Below, piece after piece: positions 57,633-64,000 of a DNA stretch of 64,000 bases. Within the stretch, counting starts at the first letter, position 1. Every line of letters begins with the position of its first letter. The stretch lies in contig NZ_QUZU01000014.1 in NCBI RefSeq assembly GCF_004682055.1, positions 62,001 through 126,000 on the forward strand, in the 5' to 3' direction. The notes beneath the pieces were generated by a model that saw only the letters and a program-made list of their open reading frames with translations, was not told the DNA's origin and ran no database searches. The stretch is from Pseudomonas kairouanensis (GTDB lineage Bacteria; Pseudomonadota; Gammaproteobacteria; Pseudomonadales; Pseudomonadaceae). The position numbers and the translations under genes are program-made.

Positions 57633-58777
57633 ACAGCCGCGAGCTGCTGGCGCAACTGGTGCGGTTCGACACCACCAGCCGCGAGTCCAACCTGGCCTTG
57701 ATCGACTTTGTGCGCACCTACCTGCAGGGCCACGGCGTAGCCTGCGAGCTGGTGTTCAACGAGCACAAGAACAAGGCCAATTTGCTGGCGACCATCGGCC
57801 CGGCAGACGTGCCGGGCCTTGTGTTGTCCGGTCACACCGATGTGGTGCCGGTGGACGGCCAGCGCTGGAGCGTGGCGCCGTTCGAACTCACGGAAAAGGA
57901 CGGCAAGTTGTACGGGCGCGGCACGGCGGACATGAAGGGCTACATCGCCTGCATGCTGGCCAGCGTGCCCGCGCTGGTGGCGGCGCCGTTGCGCATGCCG
58001 GTGCATATCGCGCTGTCCTATGACGAAGAAGTCGGCTGCCTGGGCGTGCGCGCGTTGATCGAGAGGTTCCATGGGCAAGCGGTCAAGCCGCTGCTGTGCG
58101 TGATCGGTGAGCCCACCGAGCTCAAGCCGGTGCTGGGCCACAAGGGCAAGTTGGCGGTGCGCTGCGAGGTACACGGCGCGGCGTGTCATTCGGCCTATGC
58201 ACCGTCGGGCGTGAATGCCATCGAATATGCGGCGCGCTTGATCGGTGAACTGGTGCGGCTCGGTGAAGGGCTCAAGGCGCCGCAGCATTTGGACTCGCGT
58301 TTCGATCCACCGTTTTCCACCGTGCAGACCGGTGTGATCAACGGCGGCAAGGCGTTGAATATCGTCCCGCAAAATTGCAGCTTCGATTTTGAAGTGCGCG
58401 CGCTACCAGCCCAAAATCCTTGGCAGGTTGCCCAGCAATTGCAGCGCTACGCCGAACAGACCCTGCTGCCCGCAATGCAGGCGGTCAGTGCGCAAACGGC
58501 GATCAGTTTCAGTGAGCTGTCCAGCTATCCGGGGTTGGCGACATCGCTGCAAAGCCAGGCCGCCGAGTGGGTGGCGCAGTTCAGCGGCTCCCAGGAATTC
58601 GGCACTGTGGCGTTCGGCACCGAGGGCGGCCTGTTTGACCAGGCGGGTATTCCCACGGTGGTGTGTGGCCCCGGCAGCATGGAGCAGGGGCATAAGCCGG
58701 ATGAATTTATCAGTGTTGAACAATTGGAGGCGTGTGACCGGATGTTGGCGCGGGTGGTGGAATTCGTACGCGTATAG
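57629..58777 (+). CDS. Acetylornithine deacetylase-like M20 amidohydrolase
   Basis: A 382-residue M20/ArgE-family metallohydrolase with metal ligands in SGHTDVVPVDG, GRGTADMKGY and DEEVGCLG, and a dimerisation domain in the middle. It would remove an acyl group from an N-acyl amino acid. ArgE itself deacetylates N-acetylornithine, but in this catabolic cluster another N-acyl compound is likely. The ATG at 57629 is coupled to the DUF1028 stop. Confidence 0.87.
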   Translation: MNSRELLAQLVRFDTTSRESNLALIDFVRTYLQGHGVACELVFNEHKNKANLLATIGPADVPGLVLSGHTDVVPVDGQRWSVAPFELTEKDGKLYGRGTADMKGYIACMLASVPALVAAPLRMPVHIALSYDEEVGCLGVRALIERFHGQAVKPLLCVIGEPTELKPVLGHKGKLAVRCEVHGAACHSAYAPSGVNAIEYAARLIGELVRLGEGLKAPQHLDSRFDPPFSTVQTGVINGGKALNIVPQNCSFDFEVRALPAQNPWQVAQQLQRYAEQTLLPAMQAVSAQTAISFSELSSYPGLATSLQSQAAEWVAQFSGSQEFGTVAFGTEGGLFDQAGIPTVVCGPGSMEQGHKPDEFISVEQLEACDRMLARVVEFVRV

Positions 58778-58908
58778 GTACCTACCACCACAGGCCCGAT
58801 CACTACAAAGTGTGAGGGCGCTATACCCATGTATGGTTCCGAGCCCTGATGCACCGTCGCACACTGTTTTGCAGGCGATCCCCTCGCCGCAAACCCAGGA
58901 GAGCGACC

Positions 58909-59808
58909 ATGACCACATTACTCAAAGCCCCGACCGAAGAACTGGTGCCATCGCGCTACGCCGTGCGCGTCGGTGAAATCGATGTGCTGGTCATCAGTGA
59001 CGGCGTGCTGCCGCTGCCGACCCAGACCATGTCCACCAACGCCACCCCCGCCGCCCGCGCCGCGTGGTTCAAGGAGATGTTCCTGGGGCCGGACGCCTTC
59101 GACTGGGCACTGAATGTGCTGGTGGTGCGCAGCGGTGAGCATGTGATTTTGGTGGACGCCGGCCTGGGCGGGCAGTTCCCTGGCTTCCCTCGGGCGGGGC
59201 AGTTTCCCAAGCGCCTGGAGGCTGCCGGTATCGCGCTGTCGTCGGTGACCGACATTGTGATCACCCATATGCACATGGACCATATCGGCGGGCTGCTGGT
59301 GGATGAGGTCAAAAGCAAACTGCGCCCCGACGTGCGCATCCACGTGGCTGCCATCGAGGTCGACTTCTGGGCCTCGCCAGACTTCACCTACACCGACATG
59401 CCCGCGCCGGTGCCCGACGTACTGAGGGCCACTGCCCAGCAATTCATGGCCCTGTACCAGGGCAACCTGCACACCTTCAACGATGAACAGCAGGTAGCGC
59501 CCGGTGTGGTCGCCAAGCTGACCGGTGGTCACACGCCGGGGCACAGCGTGGTGTATGTGACGTCCGGTGGCGAACGGCTGACCTTTGCCGGCGACGCGCT
59601 GTTCCCGGTGGCCTTCGAACACCCCGACTGGCACAACGGCTTCGAGCACGACCCTGAAGAGTCGGTGCGTGTTCGCGTGCGGCTGATGAACGAAGCAGCT
59701 GCAAGTGGCGAGTTGTTTGTGGCGACTCACTTGCCATTCCCCTCCGTAGGTCGGGTGGTGGCCGATGGGGACGCGTTCCGCTGGGTGGCGGCGTTTTGGG
59801 ATTTTTGA
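58909..59808 (+). CDS. Metallo-beta-lactamase-fold hydrolase
   Basis: A 299-residue MBL-fold protein with the HMHMDH zinc motif (in VITHMHMDHIGG), a later TGGHTPGHS and FAGDALFP. The pattern is like that of lactonases and aryl-type hydrolases. The ATG at 58909 follows AGGAGAG; a longer in-frame start at 58849 is unlikely. It is last in the ABC-ArgE gene run, about 130 bases after the ArgE-like gene, so it may have its own promoter. Confidence 0.85.
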   Translation: MTTLLKAPTEELVPSRYAVRVGEIDVLVISDGVLPLPTQTMSTNATPAARAAWFKEMFLGPDAFDWALNVLVVRSGEHVILVDAGLGGQFPGFPRAGQFPKRLEAAGIALSSVTDIVITHMHMDHIGGLLVDEVKSKLRPDVRIHVAAIEVDFWASPDFTYTDMPAPVPDVLRATAQQFMALYQGNLHTFNDEQQVAPGVVAKLTGGHTPGHSVVYVTSGGERLTFAGDALFPVAFEHPDWHNGFEHDPEESVRVRVRLMNEAAASGELFVATHLPFPSVGRVVADGDAFRWVAAFWDF

Positions 59809-59956
59809 GGGTGGCCAAGTGCTTGGGAAACAAGCGCTAATAGAATCGAACGGCTGCTCCTGTTAGGGCTGGACTACGTTTTTCTAACCGGCCATCGCCG
59901 GAACTGAAATTTCGCTAGCAACTACAAGGAGTAGCCACTAGGCTACAGGTGACACT

Positions 59957-60259
59957 GTGACCAACGTGATCGGCAGGACGCCGGAGTTTGATACATAGCT
60001 CGACGGTATGAGGGATGTGTGCGGGAAAACGGCGGTGCTGACCCGGTTGGACCGCGCCGAAGAAAACAACTTCGGCGACTGCGAGCCGGTAGGCGACGGC
60101 CTGAGTGAAATGCGTGTGTTTGTTGGTCCCGGCTACAGAATCTATTTTGTACGCGTGGGGATCGTTGCCTACCTGATGCTGTGGGGCAGCGATAAAACCG
60201 ACCAGAAACGAGGAATCAAACGGGCAAAAGAGATCCTTGATGCCCTGAGAGGTCAATGA
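59957..60259 (+). pseudogene. HigB/RelE-type toxin gene with nonsense codon
   Basis: The frame from GTG 59957 reads MTNVIGRTPEFDT-stop-LDGMRDVCGKTAVLTRLD and would give 100 residues, the usual length. The TAG at 59996-59998 stands where family members have Trp (TGG), one base different. The rest of the gene is intact to 60259, and translation could restart at ATG 60008 to give an 83-residue form lacking the first strand. RelE/HigB toxins cleave mRNA on ribosomes. The antitoxin gene follows at once and is intact. Confidence 0.75.
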
Positions 60260-60260
60260 A

Positions 60261-60629
60261 ATGAGTGAATCAAAATTCAAGCCCGAGGACATGCCGATCC
60301 TCGATCTGGACATCTCTGGCACCCGCGTCTACGAAGCCTCGCGCTTCCTCGACAGCCCGCAAGTGATCAGTGCTTACCTGGCGCAAAGCATGAAGTCCAA
60401 CGACCCGCAGATACTGATGAAAGCGCTGGCCGAAGTGGCCAAGGCCCAAGGTGTGAACAAGGTGGCCGAGGCGGCGGGGGTCAATCGGGAGAGCTTGTAC
60501 AAGACCCTCAAAGGCGGATCGAAAACCCGTTACGAGACGGTCCAGAAGCTGATGCTGGCGTTGGGGGTGGAGTTGACGGTGCAGCCGATTGCGACTCAAA
60601 AGGCGCCAGTGGTTGCCGGCAAGTCGTGA
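60261..60629 (+). CDS. HigA-type antitoxin with helix-turn-helix
   Basis: A 122-residue antitoxin of the 'addiction module antidote' family. It has an N-terminal toxin-binding part and a C-terminal HTH (about 70-100, NKVAEAAGVNRESLYKTLKGGSKTRYETVQKLM). It begins one base after the toxin stop. It would repress its own operon and neutralise the toxin. Confidence 0.85.
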   Translation: MSESKFKPEDMPILDLDISGTRVYEASRFLDSPQVISAYLAQSMKSNDPQILMKALAEVAKAQGVNKVAEAAGVNRESLYKTLKGGSKTRYETVQKLMLALGVELTVQPIATQKAPVVAGKS

Positions 60630-60650
60630 CTTCAGTCCGACACTGGACCA

Positions 60651-60686
60651 AATGTGGAAGCGTCGCACCGCCGCTCCCACATTTTT
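60651..60686. repeat. Short REP-type dyad between convergent genes
   Basis: AATGTGG (60651-60657) and CCACATT (60677-60683) flank a GCGTCGCACCGCCGCTC core typical of another Pseudomonas REP form; a T5 run follows. It may act as a terminator for both the antitoxin gene and gudD. Confidence 0.65.
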
Positions 60687-60704
60687 GAATTGCGCTGTTT
60701 TAGC

Positions 60705-62030
60705 TTATCGAACCAGGCAGGGCTGTTTGTTGTTGTATGTCCACCCGGGGATCAAAAACTGCATCGCCACACTGTCATCCCGCGCCCCAAGGCCCATGCC
60801 CTTGTACAGTTCATGGGCCTTGGCCACGGCGTCCATGTCGATATCCACCCCCAGGCCCGGCTTGGCCGGAACCTTCACATACCCCCCTTCGATTTTCAGC
60901 GGTGCCTTGGTCAGGCGCTGGCCGTCCTGCCAGATCCAGTGGGTGTCGATGGCCGTGATCTCACCCGGTGCAGCGGCCGCGACCTGGGTGAACATCGCCA
61001 GGGAAATATCGAAGTGGTTGTTGGAGTGCGAGCCCCAGGTCAGGCCCCAGTCATTGCACATCTGCGCCACGCGCACCGAGCCCTGCATCGTCCAGAAGTG
61101 CGGATCGGCCAGGGGGATATCCACCGACTGCAACTGAACGGCGTGGCCCATTTCGCGCCAGTCGGTGGCGATCATGTTGGTGGCGGTCTTGAGCCCCGTG
61201 GCGCGACGGAACTCGGCCATGACTTCGCGGCCGGAGTAGCCGTTTTCGGCGCCGCAAGGGTCTTCGGCATAAGCCAGCACCTTGTGCTGGTCGCGGCACA
61301 GGCGGATGGCTTCCTTGAGGGACCAGGCGCCGTTCGGGTCGAGGGTGATGCGCGCGTCGGGGAAGCGCTCGGCCAGGGCGGTGACCGCCTCGATTTCTGC
61401 ATCGCCACTCAGTACGCCGCCCTTGAGCTTGAAGTCGTTGAAGCCGTATTTGGCTTTGGCGGCTTCGGCCAGGCGCACGACTGCATCGGCGGTCAGGGCC
61501 TTTTCATGGCGCAGGCGAAACCACTCATCATCAGCGTCGGCCTCATTGCGGTAGGCCAGGTCGGTCGCGTTGCGGTCGCCGACATAGAACAGGTAACCGA
61601 GCATTTTCACCGCATCACGCTGCTGCCCTTCACCGAGCAACGCCGCCACTGGCACTTCGAGGAACTGGCCCAGCAGGTCAAGCAAGGCGGCTTCCATCGC
61701 GGTGACGGCGTGGATGGTGATGCGCAGGTCAAACGTCTGCAGGCCGCGCCCGGCAGCATCACGGGAAGCAAAGGTGGTGCGCATCTGGTTGAGAATGCGC
61801 TGGTACTGGCCGATGGGTTGGCCGATCACCAGGCTGCGGGCATCTTCCAGGGTTTCGCGGATGCGTTCGCCACCGGGCACTTCGCCCACGCCCGTGTTGC
61901 CCGAACTGTCCTTGAGAATGACGATATTGCGCGTGAAGTAAGGGCCGTGGGCGCCGCTGAGGTTGAGCAGCATGCTGTCGTGGCCGGCGACGGGAATGAC
62001 CTGGAAGTGGGTAACGATAGGCGTCGTCAT
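60705..62030 (-). CDS. gudD: Glucarate dehydratase
   Basis: A 441-residue enolase-superfamily enzyme, close to the usual GudD length. Seen are FKLKGG with the lysine pair of the active site, [11 protein letters not shown] and DPCGAENG with Mg ligands, and [16 protein letters not shown] with the catalytic histidine. It dehydrates D-glucarate to 5-keto-4-deoxy-D-glucarate. It is transcribed with the MFS gene upstream (18-base gap). Confidence 0.93.
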   Translation of the reverse strand: MTTPIVTHFQVIPVAGHDSMLLNLSGAHGPYFTRNIVILKDSSGNTGVGEVPGGERIRETLEDARSLVIGQPIGQYQRILNQMRTTFASRDAAGRGLQTFDLRITIHAVTAMEAALLDLLGQFLEVPVAALLGEGQQRDAVKMLGYLFYVGDRNATDLAYRNEADADDEWFRLRHEKALTADAVVRLAEAAKAKYGFNDFKLKGGVLSGDAEIEAVTALAERFPDARITLDPNGAWSLKEAIRLCRDQHKVLAYAEDPCGAENGYSGREVMAEFRRATGLKTATNMIATDWREMGHAVQLQSVDIPLADPHFWTMQGSVRVAQMCNDWGLTWGSHSNNHFDISLAMFTQVAAAAPGEITAIDTHWIWQDGQRLTKAPLKIEGGYVKVPAKPGLGVDIDMDAVAKAHELYKGMGLGARDDSVAMQFLIPGWTYNNKQPCLVR

Positions 62031-62048
62031 GGCAGGTTCCTAAAGGGT

Positions 62049-63413
62049 TCAGAGTGGTTTGCTGATGGCGGTGCCCGTCGGCACAACGCGGGGTGAGTTC
62101 GATGCGGCGGTAGGTGCGGTCTTGGCAAAGAACACCAGGATTGCGGCGAGCACCGAGGTGCCTGCCAGGCCGTAGAGGCCGCCCTGGATCGAGCCGGTGG
62201 TCTGCTCCAGAAAGCCGAACGTGGTCGGCGCAACAAAGCCGCCCAGGTTGCCGATGGAGTTGATCAGCGCGATTACCGCCGCAGCGATGCGCACGTCCAG
62301 GTAGCCCTGGGGGATCGGCCAGAACAGCGACGACGCCGATTTGAACCCGATGGCCGCAAAACAGATCGCCACAAAGGCAAAGATCGGCCCGCCAGTGGTG
62401 GACATGAACATGCCCGCCGCCGCAATCAACAGGGCCGCCGCGACCCAGGCCTGCTGGAACTTGAACTTGCCCGACAGCGAGGCGAAGGCGTACATGGCGA
62501 TGATCGAGATCAGCCACGGGATCGAGTTGAAGAACCCGACCTGTACGTCGCTCAAGTCGCCCATTTTTTTGATGATGCTCGGCAGCCAGAAAGTGGCGGC
62601 GTAGATGGTCAGTTGGATGCAGAAATACAGGGCGCAGAACAGCAGGATCTGCCGGTCTTTGAGCAACTTGCCAATGGTCGGTTTGACGCTGGTCAACGCC
62701 TCACGCTGGCGCTGCTCTGCGTCGATGGCACCTACCAGCGCATCCTGTTCTTCGCGCGTCATCCACTTGGCGTCGTGGGGCTTGGAGTCGAGCCAGAACC
62801 ACACAAAGAAACCGATCACCACCGACGCCAGGCCTTCGATGGCAAACATCCATTGCCAGCCGTGAAAGCCGAACCCTTCGATCTGCAACAGAGCCCCCGA
62901 CAGCGGCCCGGAGATCAGCGAAGCAACCGCCGAACCACTGAGGAAAATCGCGATGGCCTTGCCGCGCTCCACCCCTGGCAGCCAGCGGGTGAAGTAGTAG
63001 ATCACCCCCGGAAAGAAGCCGGCCTCGGCCACCCCCAGCAGAAACCGCAGGATGTAGAAGTGGGTTTCGTTCTGGATGAACGCCATCAGCGTGGCGACGA
63101 TGCCCCAGGTGAACATGATGCGGGTCAGCCAGATACGGGCGCCGACCTTTTGCAGCAGCATATTGGAGGGCACTTCGAACAGGGCGTAGCCGATGAAGAA
63201 CAGCCCGGCGCCAAACCCGTAGGCGGCTGCGCCGATGCCCAGGTCATGCTCCATGTGCGTGCGCACAAAGCCGATATTGACCCGGTCGATGTAGTTGAGG
63301 ATGAACATGATCACGAACAGTGGGAGCACATGGCTCTTCACTTTGCGCACGGCGCGCGCGAGGACGGGATCTCTTTCTGAAGCGGCAGATGCATGGCCTG
63401 AATGAGTCACCAT
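62049..63413 (-). CDS. gudP: MFS glucarate transporter
   Basis: A 454-residue, 12-helix anion:cation symporter (ACS) family protein, with LNYIDRVNIGFVRTHM in helix 1 and YYFTRWLPGVERGKA in the fourth helix region. It is directly upstream of gudD, which fits a glucarate/galactarate importer. A GntR regulator is divergent, and an operator-like site is close to its start. Confidence 0.88.
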   Translation of the reverse strand: MVTHSGHASAASERDPVLARAVRKVKSHVLPLFVIMFILNYIDRVNIGFVRTHMEHDLGIGAAAYGFGAGLFFIGYALFEVPSNMLLQKVGARIWLTRIMFTWGIVATLMAFIQNETHFYILRFLLGVAEAGFFPGVIYYFTRWLPGVERGKAIAIFLSGSAVASLISGPLSGALLQIEGFGFHGWQWMFAIEGLASVVIGFFVWFWLDSKPHDAKWMTREEQDALVGAIDAEQRQREALTSVKPTIGKLLKDRQILLFCALYFCIQLTIYAATFWLPSIIKKMGDLSDVQVGFFNSIPWLISIIAMYAFASLSGKFKFQQAWVAAALLIAAAGMFMSTTGGPIFAFVAICFAAIGFKSASSLFWPIPQGYLDVRIAAAVIALINSIGNLGGFVAPTTFGFLEQTTGSIQGGLYGLAGTSVLAAILVFFAKTAPTAASNSPRVVPTGTAISKPL

Positions 63414-63468
63414 TCAAAACTCCCCCTGATTTGTTTTTATGTGGGTGTGCTTGTCTTGTTGATAGACA

Positions 63469-63477
63469 TCATACAAG
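63469..63477. promoter_or_regulatory. Operator half-site near gudP
   Basis: TCATACAAG repeats the right half of the palindrome at 63655. It is 55 bases from the gudP start. It is a candidate second binding site for the GntR protein. Confidence 0.4.
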
Positions 63478-63654
63478 TTGGTTTCTGAAAACCGCAATGC
63501 GGGGAAGCGTGTATTTGTTCTTATAAGCAGCTGTTTGGTTGTGTTGTTTTGGTTATTTGTCAGTATTTGCTGGGCTTGGTCATGGTTTTTTTAAAGGTTA
63601 GGGTCTGTGGGGTGGGGTTGTGTCGTGGGTGGCCAATTCGGGTTGTAATATTAG

Positions 63655-63665
63655 TTGTCATACAA
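63655..63665. promoter_or_regulatory. FadR-type GntR operator
   Basis: TTGTCATACAA fits the FadR-subfamily consensus TnGTnnnACnA exactly. It lies in the ~336-base gap between gudP and the GntR gene, 85 bases before the latter. The rest of the gap is AT-rich without a gene. Confidence 0.6.
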
Positions 63666-63749
63666 GATGTGGGTTTTTTCAATCAGCGCCGCCTCGCCTT
63701 CGGGCAGGGTGTTAAGCTCCCACCCAGCCAACCCCGTGGACCCGTAGCA

Positions 63750-64000
63750 ATGCCCATAGAAAGCGAACCCCCTGTTCGTCGACGTTCCAACAACCTGGCC
63801 CAAGGCGTGGTCGACGCACTGACCCAGCGCATCCTGCTGGGCCAGTTGAAACCCGGCGAAAAACTGCCGTCCGAATCCACCATCGTTGCCGAGCATGGCG
63901 TCAGCCGTACCGTGGTGCGCGAGGCGCTGTCGAAGTTGCAGGCGTCAGGGCTGGTGGAAACGCGCCACGGCATCGGCACCTTCGTGCTCGCGCCCCAAGC
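63750..64000 (+). CDS. GntR-family (FadR type) regulator, partial at window edge
   Basis: The first 83 residues of a GntR protein: MPIESEPPVRRRSNNLAQ followed by a winged helix with LKPGEKLPSESTIVAEHGVS and RTVVREALSKLQASGLVET. The gene runs off the right edge. It is divergent from gudP-gudD and is its likely repressor. Confidence 0.88.
   Translation, partial: MPIESEPPVRRRSNNLAQGVVDALTQRILLGQLKPGEKLPSESTIVAEHGVSRTVVREALSKLQASGLVETRHGIGTFVLAPQ

Overview
The window is a high-GC chromosomal segment of a Pseudomonas, most likely of the P. fluorescens lineage. The basis is the codon use, the long antisense shadow ORFs, the strong AAGGAG-type ribosome sites, the fumC, BolA and TrhO gene content, and REP-type repeats of the form known from fluorescent pseudomonads. 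The assignment is inference; no 16S gene is present.

Layout. 0-9.3 kb is core-like: fumC (cut by the window edge), a DUF2059 protein, BolA, trhO, a DsbA-family protein, an MsbA-like ABC exporter, a GGDEF-EAL protein, a TenA/PqqC-like protein and a GGDEF cyclase. 9.6-16.8 kb is a beta-oxidation-style catabolic cluster: MFS importer, acyl-CoA dehydrogenase, IclR regulator, then divergently enoyl-CoA hydratase, 3-hydroxyacyl-CoA dehydrogenase and a CaiB-type CoA-transferase. Two copies of a palindromic operator lie in the shared promoter region. 16.8-19.0 kb holds lldD with a divergent LysR gene.

19.0-31.4 kb is a rearranged accessory region that starts at an intact tRNA-Asn gene. It holds a ~550 bp element bounded by perfect 19-bp inverted repeats, a dmlR/dmlA pair, a galactarate cluster (LysR, a frameshifted MFS transporter, garD, an aldehyde dehydrogenase, an HpaI-type aldolase) and a small heat-shock protein. 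A deletion scar follows, where two divergent genes have both lost their 5' halves. The region ends with two further 3' fragments of the tRNA-Asn gene, each with its terminator and the tail of the same small gene, flanking a zeta-toxin operon. No integrase is seen.

31.4-43.2 kb holds a trypsin-like protease/lipoprotein pair, a FecI-FecR-TonB receptor surface-signalling operon with a Fur-box-like site, a TetR/MFS efflux pair with mirrored operators, a secreted nuclease, two tiny conserved genes (DUF1289, DUF2986) and a secreted alpha/beta hydrolase. 43.4-48.3 kb is a lower-GC patch of poorly recognised genes, including a membrane-anchored protein, an exported HExxH metallopeptidase resembling YpfJ, and a small secreted protein.

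48.3-59.8 kb is a two-armed catabolic locus around a LysR gene: RidA, MDR oxidoreductase, AroQ and a flavin monooxygenase on one side; on the other an amino-acid-type ABC permease fused to its own ATPase, a PhyH dioxygenase, a binding protein, a class II aldolase, DUF1028, an ArgE-like deacylase and an MBL hydrolase. The substrate is unknown. 59.9-64 kb has a HigBA-type toxin-antitoxin pair whose toxin carries a nonsense codon, then gudD-gudP and a divergent GntR regulator with a FadR-type operator. The window therefore has two aldarate (galactarate and glucarate) modules; the glucarate transporter is intact, the galactarate one is not.
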